The translations under genes were made by a program, and so were the position numbers. A model generated the notes under the pieces. The model did no database searches. It had not been told where the DNA came from and saw nothing but the letters and a program-made list of their open reading frames with translations. A stretch of 64,000 bases of DNA, from contig OX579634.1 in assembly GCA_951230915.1 (NCBI GenBank), positions 44,343,570 through 44,407,569 of the forward strand, in the 5' to 3' direction. Positions 13,420-25,300 of this stretch are shown piece after piece. Position 1 is the stretch's first letter. Every line of letters begins with the position of its first letter. This stretch comes from Antitrichia curtipendula (lineage: Eukaryota; Streptophyta; Bryopsida; Hypnales; Leucodontaceae).

Positions 13420-13803
13420 GGTACAATGGTCCAAGTGTTTAAAGAAAAAAAGAAACAACGGATACATTATTTTTTCACGAAAATAGTCATGGCCTAACTA
13501 TTTTCGGCGATAGTCAGCTGATCAAACTACTCACTTCAGCCACTTTCACAATTGTTAGACCGGCCTTTTAATAGATTGATTTAGTCACTTTTTGGGGACC
13601 CTCTGGAGGCCCCAAATTTTTTCTAACATAGTAGAATATCCTACGTGTAGATTAGTTTTGTAAATAATTAGATAAAAATTGGAGCATGTCTAAAACATGA
13701 AAACTTGTACAACTATTTCTGAAAATCTGAGAAAATTTCATTGTCAAAAATTTTGAATATTCAAAAATCATTCTTAAGAATTAAAAAAAAACAAAAAACA
13801 CAT

Positions 13804-14947
13804 TTACATATGAATAGGAAAAAATAAAATCATTTCATCAAAGTGTCGAAAAATTAGGAAGAGCAACATGCCGAAAACCAAGAAAATCAGATCAAGCTTC
13901 CGAATTGTCCAACGCCAAAAAATTAAATTATTCCAACACGAAGGTGCCGAAGCTGACGTGAACGTACGGTACCCTATCCCCGCGTCGAACTTGTTTAGCA
14001 TCCGGACTTGTACGCCAGCCATGATTTGAGAAGCTCCCAATGTAACTTCACCCCGGCGCATCAGCTTTCACGAATCCCACGGAATCCGACCACACAACTG
14101 CAATATTATGAAATTCTAGCTTCGATTTTCACTCTCCGACATACCCCAAGTCGCATTGTCTGTTGAATCAATTCGATGCTCCCGGGCTCCGATCCTGATG
14201 GGTCATCCCGACGTCATGAACGGCGACGTACGGGTATTGATCGATGTCATTTGATCCGATTTTCACGAGCCCGTGTTTTTTATTTGCGCATCACCTTCGA
14301 ATTGAAGTGCCTTCCGATCGGCTCTTGCACGATGCCCCGAATCGCACACTCTATCTGTTTAGTGTCATGATCGACAGCAATTGTGTCAAGACTCGGCATC
14401 GCCATGTTTATTAGATGGCACAATCTTGAGAAGAAATGAGCATTTTTAGTTGCCGTCTGCCATCCCATAGTGTATATATAGTGGACGTACTCACGTCCTA
14501 GTTCTGAAAGCTCCGTGCTCGCAGAGAAGTGGCACAAATTGGAGCTCTGAATCAGGAATATAACCATTCAATTTGCTGGTGTAGTGAAATGAAAGATGAG
14601 GTAGCTGTGATCGATCATTAATTCATTTGGTGGGAATTCAGTCTCTGCTAGCGTCGATTAGTCTCTGTACGTGGTCTTAGAGACTCATCGGCAAAGAAAG
14701 GGAGAATCGAATTCGAACGCATTGTATTGGACAGGAGCAGCTAGCTAGTCTCGGCGACTTGCTTCAGAGGAATCTGGGTTAGTCGAAATAGCAAGCTAGA
14801 TCGATGTGGCACGAGTTGAACTGAAGCTAGTCGGTCGTGGGTTTAGGAATTCGAATGACGAGGAATTAATTAGCTTGTCCAGACCTGGATTTGCGCACTA
14901 ATTAACCAGTTGATCGATCGGCTTTTGAAACAATTCAAGCTGTGGCT
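13804..14947. promoter_or_regulatory. ALMT upstream region
   Basis: This 1.1 kb is less AT-rich than the DNA to its left and leads to the ALMT start codon at 14948. A TATA-like string (GTATATATAG) lies at about 14469-14478, some 470 bases before the ATG, which would allow a long 5' leader. Minus-strand frames of 85 and 95 codons (13804-14061, 14280-14567) show no family features and I treat them as chance. Confidence 0.4.
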
Positions 14948-17900
14948 ATGGAGAAGGAGCCCGCGTTGGAGCCGTTGCTGCAGGCGGACCAACCGAGCCA
15001 GTACGAGAGGGAGCGCGACATTGTGTTGCAGGAGCTTCGCGATGGGAAGCAAGGGCTGTTGGGCGCGGCCTCCGCGCACACGGGGCTCAGCTACGCGCGG
15101 ACGCGATTTCTGTTTAACACGAGGCGAACTAACCAGGGCCCGACTTGGTGGCATTACTGGTTTCCTGGGATGCAGCTGCGACGGTTCTTCGCCAGCGACG
15201 TTCAACCCGTGGCGTTGCCCGTGAAGGCAGGCTTGGCCGCGGTGATGGCGTCGCTACTGAGCTTCGTGAGCGTCTTCAGCAGGAACAGCGTGTGGGCAGT
15301 CATCACCGTCGATATTGTCATGGAGACCAACGTCGGCTTGACGTTCAGCAAAGGTAACACCATCTTTTCCAGTGTTTCAATCATGGGCGGAGTTGTGGGT
15401 GTCACAGCTCGAAGAAACCGAATTGCCTTCCACAACTATCAGGGTCTAGTACTTTGAAGGAGAATTGCATTGTTCCTAATTTGGAAACAGACACTCAAAA
15501 AAGCGGGTTCCTCCCCAGTTTTCTATGTTATTATGACCGGGAGACCTCACCATGACACCATCTCTGGCTGCTTATAAAATTTGGTCTTTCCGCGTATTAA
15601 ATTCGGATTCAACTATTGAATTCAGTTTTAGTTGTTCAAAATTTCGTTGAAGCCTTTGCACCCACCTTCTAGCAAAAATAGTGTAGAGGGCGTTGTTCAA
15701 GCCTTCTACTCCAAGAATGGAGTTGATTGGTCCGATGCAATTGAAACGAAGGCTCGTATTCTGAGATGAGATTCTGAGACTCAAATTCGTGCATTGCCAA
15801 ATTTTGACAACCCAGTTGGTTTGGGTGTGGCAATGGTTTTCCGCAGGTTTGAACCGGACGGTGGGCACAGTCCTCGCAGCCCTTCTCGCCATGCTGGTGA
15901 ACTCTCTCTCCCCCTTCACTGGTCCCTACTCCTCCCTCTTCCTCGCAATCTGCACGTTCCTCGGCGGCGCCATTCCCACCTTCTTCAAGTTCCGGCGCCC
16001 CTTCAGCGACCGCTGGAACTACGCCGTGGTGATGTCCATGATCACGTTCCACCTCCTCATCCTCACACCCACCACTCAGAAGCTGAAGCTTCCCTTGATG
16101 CGCCTGGCGATGATCGCCTTGGGCTTCGTCATCGCCTCCCTCGTGAACGTCATCCTCCTCCCCAACTTCGCTGGAAGCAACGCCAACGCGCTTGTGGCGA
16201 AGAATTTCATCCGCGCTGGGGATGTAATCGAGAGGTGTGCGGTGGAGTACTGTCGAGGGACCGTGTTGACGCAGCACCCGGAGGAGCATGACCATGCGGG
16301 AAGCGACAAGCTGCACCGTGTTTTTCATGAAGTCCTGTCCACGGATTCGGAAGTCGATAAGCTTGTATGTGTTGCTATTTTATCAGCCTTTTGGTTTGAG
16401 GATTTGGCTGCACTCAATTACAAATCCACCATGGGTTGAAATGCTTATTTTTTTTATTGAATTTGTGGTAAAGCTAACGCAAATTGCGTTGAAACTAACT
16501 GACAGAACTAAAACACGACCCATGGTGGATTTGTACTAGTGTAGAATCGTGAGTTCACATGTTTTGAAAGCGTGAAATTGAATGAGTTGTGACCGTGGTT
16601 TGGGTGCAGTTGGCGGCCGCAGGGTATGAGCCCCCGCATGGGAAGTTTTTCTTTGGGTACCCGTGGCATCTCTACCGGGAGCTTGCCGAGAATCTGAGGT
16701 TTGCTTACTATGATATCGTGGCTTTGGACAACTCTCTTCGTGCTGAGATTCAAGCACCAATGCACCTCAGAACAATGTTTCAAGCGGAGCTTCTGGCGCT
16801 TGGAAAGGAAATTGCAGAGTAAGAGAGACGGTCCTGGACCTCACTTTGGTGTCGATTCCAATCAGTCTCTTTTCCAAGTTTAAGGATATATGCAAATCAT
16901 GAGATTTCAATTGGTCTCTGCACTAGATAACTAGCAAGAGCAGCTAGATTACAGTTAGAAACAAGGGTCATATTCCTTACAATAGCATGTTTTTAAGCGC
17001 CAAATTTGTGATATTCCAGTACGTAGAACTCTAAAAACTAGGTTCCAAACGAGATGCTGAACTTGTGCCAATCTCTTGAATTTTTTGTCCTTTTAACAGC
17101 TATGATGATCATAATAGTCAAAGTTACGTCTGCGGTGAGACTAAGAATGTGACTGATTTCAAGTAGACCTTTTAAATTACTTGGTTTCCAAACTTGTGCT
17201 CACCGGTCGGTGGGATTGACGACAGAGTGTTTCGAGAATTGGGTGCGGCCATGCTGAGGATGGAGAAGCATGCGTTGCACAAAGCATTAGACAGAGCGGA
17301 CGAGGTGGCGCTCTTGTTGCAACACAAGATCGCCAAGCAATCAGCTCTTTTACTGCTGTTGGGTCCAAGGCAAGACAGCGATGAGGAGGCTGAGCACAAA
17401 CATGGAATGGAATCATCCACCCTGCCTGAGCTTCACCCCCAAATGTAAGAGACCCCCAAATCTAGTAGTTGCACTTGCATTGGTTTTACTTGAAAACTAT
17501 GTTACAAACGCACTTCGAAATAATACCTTGCATAAGCTTAATGGGTGATCTGACGGTGAAGAAAGTAGAATTTGGGAAAAAAAATAGAAGCCGGAAAATG
17601 TACTGTTTTCCAAAACTAGACCCTTCATTCAGGTTACCCACCATCATGTCAATCATACCACCGTATGCTTGTGGTAAATCAATAGTGAAATAGAAAAAAA
17701 ATGTTTAATATGATATGGTGACACTAAGTATCCAAAAAAACATTGGATGTCCCAAAAAACCCGTCAACTTAGACATCGAAAAACACTAGTTTCTTATAGT
17801 AAGAGCTTACACCGTCCAGTTTCAATTGTGTAATGCGGCTTCGCACTCTGAACTTTTTCCGTTCTATCACTCTAGTGGGTTAAGTTGTACGCATCGGACT

Positions 17901-18238
17901 GATAAATCAAGCGTCACTGACCAGAACCCACTGACCAGAGTGCTTAATATATAATTGTGCTCATGAGATGTGATGGTTGATGTTGCAGGGCTGAAACGCC
18001 TGAAGCTTGTAGAGCTCGGTTTTTGCAAAGGCAAAGCTCGATTGCTTACCACAGGGATTGCACCGTGCAGCGCCTGGCAGCTTTGTCGCTCCTCAAGTTT
18101 GCATCACTCCTCATTGAGATTGCAGCCAAGGCGAAGCACGTGGCTGGGGTTGCTGGTGAGCTTGCTGAGAAGGCTCGTTTCGAAGAGCCGGCTCTACTGG
18201 GAGAGACGAAGCCTTCCGACGAGTTCGCTTCACTTTGA
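14948..18238 (+). CDS. Aluminium-activated malate transporter (ALMT) family anion channel, 5 exons
   Basis: Family role: ALMT proteins are plant anion channels (malate, chloride, nitrate) of the plasma membrane or tonoplast. Exons read as 14948-15353, 15847-16364, 16610-16818, 17226-17444 and 17989-18238. All introns are GT-AG, and the exons join in one frame of 533 residues, normal for the family. Residues about 86-240 carry the hydrophobic segments, including VWAVITVDIVMETNVG (the family's conserved WAVMTVVVVFE region) and LSPFTGPYSSLF. A cytosolic, largely helical C-terminal half follows, with YEPPHGKFFFGYPW at the place of the family WEP motif. ATG at 14948 is the first in-frame ATG after upstream stops. 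Oddities: the WEP tryptophan is tyrosine (about residue 314), and intron 2 holds an inverted-repeat transposon. Family call is very secure; the transported anion and membrane cannot be read from sequence. Confidence 0.95.
16411..16541. mobile_element. Intronic MITE with CACT...AGTG ends
   Basis: Within ALMT intron 2, TACAAATCCACCATGGGT is mirrored by ACCCATGGTGGATTTGTACT. The outer ends read CACTCAATTACAAATCC on the left and GGATTTGTACTAGTG on the right, giving about 25-bp inverted ends on a 131-bp element. CACTA-family plant transposons have ends of the form CACTA/TAGTG, so a CACTA-like MITE is the best guess. The flanking triplets (CTG and TAG) do not match, so the class is tentative. The element leaves the splice sites intact. 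Confidence 0.65.
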
Positions 18239-20049
18239 CTGACTGACTGACTTGGAAGAAATGTTTGCCGGAGGCAGATCTTGAGGTGCTGGGGAATTGC
18301 TGAGGAAACTTTCTGGAAGTTTGTGCGTAAAGATTGTGCACGAACTTTCAACTGAAGTGGAGATGGATCACGGCTTTTGGGGCTCTGCGGAGCGAGAATC
18401 TTGTACAGTACTTTGGGGTTGCTCTAAGGGCTTATTAGAATGAGGGAAAAGCGGACTGAGGTAAGTCTGCTCTTAAAATGACCTTTTAAGAGCTGATTCC
18501 ATTTGGGGGGAAGCTAAACTCCTTGGAAAAAAATTTCGGTAAACTTTTGTTAGAACAAAAATGGAATTGGCATCTAAACCCAAGTCGTTTCATATTTTTT
18601 GGACCTTTGTGGAATTAGTTACGAATTTTTGAAGTTGAAATGCAAAGGTCATTAAAGCGACCACCTCTTGAAATGTGCACTATTAGTACATTGAAGAAAG
18701 CAAAATGTACCTTTGTGTTAGCGGGCACTTTTAGGGTAGGGGCGCTTTTAGAGTACCCTACCTTATGAATTGTAATCATCTTTTGAATAGGTGATGGGAC
18801 AGTGACATTCAACGGCAGTTGCCCTTGTCATAAGGTAGACAAGTCTATTACTATGTGAACTAGAAATTTGAATATGTTTAAATTTGGGGCCAACTCCAAG
18901 AGGGGCATATGTTTTTGAGAGGTATGCGCTTGCTTTACACATCAAACCTCAAGTGCAATTATAGTTTTCCGATTAAAGATATAATTTCCATAAATTTTTG
19001 AAAGTACAAAACCATTCATAGAGTGGAGTCATGAACCACTCTCCCACGTACCCAATGGTACACAAGTATTCACCATAAAAATAACATGGTTGTATCCTTT
19101 GTTGAGCACTTATGGAGACTTTAGTCGACATGTGTTGTCCCAAAGCTAAAAAGAAACAAATGATTTAGCCCCAAATGTAATGTATCTAAAATTGTTGTCT
19201 AAATCTCTATTACCACCCTTTTGCAAGTGTAATTATATTATTTTGTCACTGTTATGTTTAAGTCATTTCATCCTTATAATGATGTGCACGGGCTCCTAGA
19301 TTGTTGTCTAATGTTGCTCCATGTTCAAAGCTTAATTGTGAGTCTTTGACCTTTGAAACCTTTGATTTAGGTCAAAAATATAATAGTGACTGGTTTAACC
19401 TTTGTAAGGATGAAGGATACATGATTTTAAAATGTTCATCTTGATTGATTCCATTGGCAAAAGTATGATGTAAATGGAGAAAATCTTTGAATTGAGCGGT
19501 GAACATTGCTTCTTCATAATTTATTTTTTTAATTCTTAATTATTTGGACAAATGAAAATCTTATAGAAACTCTTCAAAACTACTTTAAGAAACATGAGGT
19601 CTAATACAATGTATTATTATCCCACTAGAGAGTGTTGTGTTGTGTTCCATGAACACTAGATGTATCTTGGCCTAACACAATTGACATGTTTCAAAATCAA
19701 CATAGTACTATAAGTACTTAGATAGTATGAGTCCCTTTGTAATAATTCAATGAATTATGGATTAATATGATCTAAATTGTATGAAAATTTGAATGAATGT
19801 TGAATGAAAATTTCATTAAGGTTAATTAAATTAAATAACAATCACACTTAATACCAAAAAAATTCCTACCTCTGTTTCTAAAAAAGGACCCATGTTTATT
19901 TTGTAAAACACAAAGGAAACATGAGCCTTTTTCAAGGACAGAGAGTAATATTTAGTTTAATAAAAAAATTATTCTTTACATATAGAAGCCCATAGAATAC
20001 ATGACTTTTCTAATTCTAATTTTCCATTATTCAATTTTTCAGCTCTCAT
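18239..20049. other. Intergenic region between ALMT and the nCBP pseudogene
   Basis: ALMT 3' flank, then AT-rich DNA. The first part (about 18486-18718) is a copy of a dispersed repeat, listed separately. From 18.75 to 20.05 kb I see no gene, RNA or clear inverted repeat. Confidence 0.6.
18486..18718 (-). repeat. Dispersed repeat, copy 1 of 4
   Basis: Reads in the opposite orientation to the copies near 21.7 and 49.7 kb and in the same orientation as the one near 42.0 kb. The shared core contains AAGTCGTTTCATATTTTTTG and GTACATTGAAGAAAG...AAATGTACCT. Copies differ by many substitutions, so the family is old. Confidence 0.7.
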
Positions 20050-20059
20050 ATTTTTTACT

Positions 20060-20770
20060 TGTTATTTGTGGGGGTTTCCAATTTATTATTGCGATGAACT
20101 GTCCCGCAATGATGCATCGTGAGGTTTTTACTCCATCATGAAGGTGAAGATGACGTTTAATTGAATCCCGAAGCGCCATGACTGCCTGCACATGACAACG
20201 AAACAGACACCCAGTGAACACCATAGAATACCTAGTTTCTGAGAATAAACTGATCAACCTCTCACACAGCTGTCCATGTAATGAGGAAAAGACAGTAATA
20301 ACGACGGTGGCACTCAACAAACGAGCTAGCCGTTTATGAAGAAACTAATTCATTGTGGCCATAATGCAACTTGATCAAATAACAGCTACGTGTCTAAAAT
20401 GATGCCATACCTGATTGTCAGCGGCATTTCGGTTCCATACACTGAGAATGTCCTCCCCAAAACGAATGCTCAACACAGCCCCACAGACGGTGTCACCAAA
20501 ATCCAACTGATCTCCAATCATAGCCAGCACCTGCAAAAGCATGATTCATTCAGAAATAATCAACAGAAATAAAATTGAATTCTCACAATCTAACTCTCGT
20601 GCAGCTTAATGTTTGCACCATTTGTGATTGCAGCAGTCAAGGAAGCCCAAAACTTACTTCCCATAAAGGACGAATGCTTTTCTTTGAATAGATGTAAGGC
20701 TGTTGGATTTGGTAGTGTGGATGCTCGAGATAGATGGCAGTAACTGCCCCAGAAACCTTCCACGTAAAAT
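20060..20770 (-). pseudogene. Decayed nCBP (novel cap-binding protein, eIF4E/4EHP family)
   Basis: Three former exons are recognisable on the minus strand. About 20658-20768 encodes VEGFWGSYCHLSRASTLPNP and LHLFKE. 20411-20530 encodes 40 residues ending ILSVWNRNAADNQ. From 20185 downward comes AVMALRDSIKRHLHL. These match plant nCBP, which binds the mRNA 5' cap. Damage: a one-base shift after LHLFKE separates it from RPLWE; the exon that should encode the conserved GGKWxIRFKK segment is reduced to an unrecognisable remnant ending in a stop; the first recognisable exon lacks a clear AG acceptor; and in the last exon KPHDASLRD lies in another frame, preceded by TAA where the family has tyrosine. 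The amino-terminal exon is not recognisable. I am confident in family and in loss of coding capacity. Confidence 0.85.
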
Positions 20771-20899
20771 TAAAAGGAGGTAAGCATTCAACATCTTGAA
20801 GTAATAAACGGGACAAACATGCCTACAGAAAGAATTGGCTTAATTACCATTTCCTCGAGTAATTGGGTAAGCATACTCGGAGTACAAGACCGTTTCCCG

Positions 20900-22353
20900 A
20901 CGGTCCGCAAGGTTTAAGATCTATGAGGACTGGAATTCAAAGCACCTGCAATGGGTGCAAACCAGCGCGACTTTCGTTCTTCATGACTTTTGCATATGGT
21001 ATCTAAATAACCCATTCATTGGTGAGTTGGAATCCTCTTTCCATTGCCAACACAAATTGCAGCTGGTCATCCCCTTAACCAGTATCTACCTTAAACAATT
21101 TGACAACATCTACCGAACTCTCATCCTTCATAACTTTAGCATGTAGTATCCAAATACCGCATTCTTAGGTGTGTTGGAATCCTCTTTCCATTGCGAACAG
21201 GGTTTTTTCCAATCTTTGCAAGAGTGGCGATTTTCGCTGTTCCAACATTCCGAGTCCATTTCTGCTCTACAACCAAGATGATCCACCTCAATTAACGATT
21301 CATTCCTCGCGGAACAGGAAATACACTTACGAGAAGGACTCGAAAGAGACCACTCAAGGCGCCATTTCGGGTAGAACGACGGGGAGACGCTCCACAACAA
21401 CGGCGGCGACAATTCTCTCAGCATCTGCGCTACTGGAGGAAACTGATCGCCGGGCATCTGGCAGAACTGCGCCTGCCGAAACGCCATTCACCACATTGTT
21501 CACTGCAGATCCTACGAATTTCCTTGAAGATGAAGCTCCAAAACCTCGCAGAAGAGCACGTGACCGATGCATTGTGACAAGAAGCCAGCTCCAACGAGAA
21601 GCACCCGCAACAAGGAGCTTAAACTGTAAGGGCCGCTTCACACTAAGAACCGCCCACCTGTAAAATGCACACGATTTTCGTAGCCTTCACTGATGTACAA
21701 ACAGTGTACATTTCAGGGGTGGATGATTTTGGAGCCCTATGCCAGTCCAACTTCAAAATTTCATAACTAATTTCAAAAAGCTCCAAAAAATATGAAACGA
21801 CTTAGGTTAGCTGCCAAATCCACTTTTCTTTCAAGAAATTTTACTAAAAAATATTTCAAGATGTTTCACCTTCCTAATATTCAGTTTTAGCTCTTAGATG
21901 GGCGATTTCTGGACCTGTTACCTTCCCATAAGTTCCTTGTTATTTGCTTCATGGAATCCTCCACATAGCGTCAAGTCAAGACTTTGGCACTATCTTGTCC
22001 CTCTGGATGATAAAAGAATACACGTGTGAGGTCACCAAAAATCCAAAATACTCTGATTATTGGACCAATAGGTGCATTCTTTGTTTCTACAGTTAAAAAC
22101 AAAGTCATCCCTTGGACCTTTCAAGGTCCGCAACGACCTTGCAAGGTTAAAACAATAGCAATTGCAGTAATATAATAATAGTCCATACCATTGAAAATTT
22201 GTTATTTTAATAATTGTACCCAATTCAAAACTTTGCTCTTGTAGTCATTGGACAATCTCATGTTTTTTAGGGCTCACCTAGTAGCCACTAATCAAAGATA
22301 AATGTTGTTACGTTGCCGAAGTGTGGTGAGGCCAGGCCTTCAACAGTTGTAAG
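20900..22353. other. Spacer between pseudogene and large gene, with one uncertain ORF
   Basis: A 164-codon plus-strand frame (about 21169-21663) is GC-richer than its flanks, and 95- and 119-codon frames overlap it on the minus strand. None resembles a family I know. The segment may be the degraded 5' part of the nCBP locus. About 21690-21935 is a dispersed repeat copy. The rest is AT-rich without visible features. Confidence 0.45.
21690..21935 (+). repeat. Dispersed repeat, copy 2 of 4
   Basis: Shares with the 49.7 kb copy the order TGTACAAACA, GAGCCCTATG, AGCTCCAAAAAATATGAAAC, TTCAAG, TTTCACCTyCC, TTCAGTTT and CTGTTACCTT. Identity is roughly three quarters by eye. It is non-coding. Confidence 0.75.
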
Positions 22354-25300
22354 TTAGGATCTCGGAGACGACTTGGTGGGTCGGTGACTTTGTAATGAGG
22401 AGGCATCGGGATCTATATGAATCTCTCCAAGTTCAGATCCTTGACCTTGTAGATCAGTTATAGAGTCTTGAATGCCTTCGTTCTGAATATGTCCTAATTC
22501 ACCAAATGATGGCACAAAGCCAGCTTCGATTTCACCTGTGATAAGAATAATTTTAGTTTGCAACCAAAGAGGGTGATACCAAATGATCCAGCTAGTAGAT
22601 CACTAATACTAATTGGGTAATATATATTCCAGTATGAAAGATAATTCATATAAAGAGACTGTTGTGCTAAGCTTGGAGATGCTCAAAAGACTATATAGAC
22701 AAAATCCAAATTATCTTTGATTTCGACTTCAATAGAAAAACAATTATACAAATGCATCTACATGAAAAAACTTTATATACAATTATTGAATGTACCTTCA
22801 GATAAAGGTCCAAGGAAACAATTTGGATCATAAACCTCTCCAATAGAGGTTTGTCCACAACTTAACCAACTCCATGCATGGCAATGACTCAGTTTTCCCA
22901 AATTCTCTTGAGAAGTACAACTATCATTGACGAATCTATGGCCAACTCTATTCCTCCTAAACTCTGCATTTCATAAACATTTATAAATCATCCACAAACC
23001 AGTAATTTATCAAGATGGGATAATAATCAATTAGAGGCATAGAAGAAAACTCCATGTGGTAAGAATGACATCAAATGTCGATTTGAATGATAACTTTCTA
23101 AGACATATAGGGTTTGAACAACAATATCAAGACAAATATATAACATAAACAATTGGAATTCTCAATTATTTCTTAAAACTTCATTATTGTTATTTCTATT
23201 CAGAAGTTAATTCACAAGAAGCATACAATTCACAAAATATAATTCAATGTTGGGGAAACACAATTGAAATCTGTGTCTATAGAACATGGATCAGCAAGCG
23301 TTTGACCTTTAATGTTCACTTCGCCTGGTGACATCCAAGAAAAGACTTTAGGTGAGTTTTCTTGAGAACATTCAGAAGAACTTGTGGCAGAGGGCGTCTT
23401 TATTAAAGCAGCCCTGAGCAGCGTAAGTGCAGCTTCTTCCATCTCCTGAACCTTTGCCCAACTTGTACCCCTCCTGTTGAAGCAACAACAACCAAAAAGT
23501 CATCATGTTTTCCAACCGCTAGATATGTCATATATTGTCCAATGCTTGATTACATATAGGAATTTCTTAGATATTTGACCTAATCTGAAGCACTGAATCG
23601 AAGTAGTTCATTTATGGTTCAAAAACACAGTAGATGACATAGCGAACAAGTTCATCGATGAATAATTGCAAAATAAACTCCAATTTCCTAGGAGCATTTT
23701 TGGAAGCACATAAGCAAGACTGAAGAAACTGTACGTTAAAAGATGCTAGTTCAAAATCTATGTAAATTCTTATATACCTTGTATCATTGGCACTCGCTAT
23801 TAGAGATGGATCCCCTGTTGTGATTTCTTCCATTACCGTTTTTGTCACCACTTGAATTGGTGGTGTTAATTCGTTCACCAAAGTTTGATGTGATTGTAGA
23901 CAATTGTTTTTGGATACCTGACACACCTCTGAAACTAACGGTTGCGGATCTTTCCTTGCAAAGCCAGTGAACTCTTGAACTCTGCACTTATCTGGGCACA
24001 ATTGCATTGCTTTTCTCAAACTTAATTTGTGATCATGAGAGGATAAAGGTGTGGATGGTGTTGATGGAGAAGAACCTCTTGTAGACTCTTCTTCCCAACC
24101 AGAGGCATTTTCTTCTTCGCAAGTGCCAAACTGCCTAAGAACAGTTCTCTTGGAGATTGGCAATTTAGAAACCTGGTGATGTACATGTGCTATAAGCTCC
24201 CTAGGATTCGGTTGGATTTGAGATTCGGTAGCTTGTGTCCCTTGGTCCACTCTAGTTGGAAAATTGCCACTTATTGTACTTACAGGATGCGATTGCAAAT
24301 TGGAAGAGGTTGAAAAATTAATAGTAGGAAAAACTATGGGAAGCATACTTGTTTCCAATTGTTGAAAGAAGACTGGCATCAACATAGGCATAGAATTTGG
24401 AAGGTTGGGTGATGATGCTGAAATAGTAGCAGTAGTATTTGGCATCTGGATATCCACAGTATTCCAAGGAACCTGACACTCAGAGGCTTGGTGGTGCACC
24501 TGCGTATTCTGTAGCTGCCACACAACACAAAATTTGATGCTGAAATCATATCTATTCATTATCTTCCACATGTACACCCAAACACTCAACTGCATTACAC
24601 ACAGCTATAAACGTATTCTCTAGTGATATCATAAGTTTGGATCATTTTTTAGTTGATAAGTTAAGATAATAAAAGACCCATTCTCATGTCATCAGCAATA
24701 CGACCCAAAGTGTAGGTGGAAATATCACGATATATCATTCAAATAGATAGTAACTATAATGTGCCAGACAATTTTGTGGAAATACAAGAACTTATGGACT
24801 AGCTCTAGTGCACAAGGTAGAAGGCTCAACAAAACAAGTTTTAACATCCCTCCTCCCAAAACAACAGTGTGCTCAATTATTGTACCTTTGCACCACACTT
24901 TTCTTGTGTCGAAGATGTAAATCTTTGAATGTTTTGGATCCCAAACTCAGCATCCGTAGTTTGGCTATCTTGGTCTTTGAAAAACAAGGAAAAGTTATCA
25001 AGCTCTGTTGCTCTATCCACATGAGGTATAATATCCTGTTCCGTAGACCTGTCAACACATGGTATGGTCTTGGATAGAGGAGACTGGCTCATGTCATGTG
25101 CGTGGACTACAACCTCAACCTCCTTGTCAGTCCGTATGGCCAACCTACATAATTCAGTCACCACTCACCATCAGATGCTTTAAAGATAAAATCGGACGTT
25201 AATAGATTCGCAAAATGTATGCAACACAATATATCAGCAATCAAATTCATTTTCGTTCAAATACCACTTATAACAATGACAACCATAAAAGATATTTGAG

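Larger units (their letters stand above)
9723..13803. other. Gene-free tract with palindromic motif field and hairpins
   Basis: No conserved gene is visible. The stretch is dominated by repeated CCAAATTGG-like words (about 9.96-12.05 kb), a GC-rich double hairpin (10.95-11.18 kb), an AT-only tract near 12.70-12.78 kb and a short hairpin near 13.33-13.42 kb. The open frames here are short and unconvincing. Confidence 0.6.

Noticed and set aside
14280..14567. 95-codon minus-strand frame upstream of ALMT
   Set aside because: No homology or splice structure; it lies in the ALMT promoter and leader and includes the TATA-like string.
15669..16328. 219-codon minus-strand open frame
   Set aside because: It is antisense to ALMT exon 2 and its flanking introns. 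The GC-rich third positions of the real gene keep the opposite strand open, and the protein is a low-complexity Glu/Gly/His mixture.
23784..23987. 67-codon minus-strand frame and many similar short frames within the giant gene
   Set aside because: They are out-of-frame shadows of exon 13 and other real exons.
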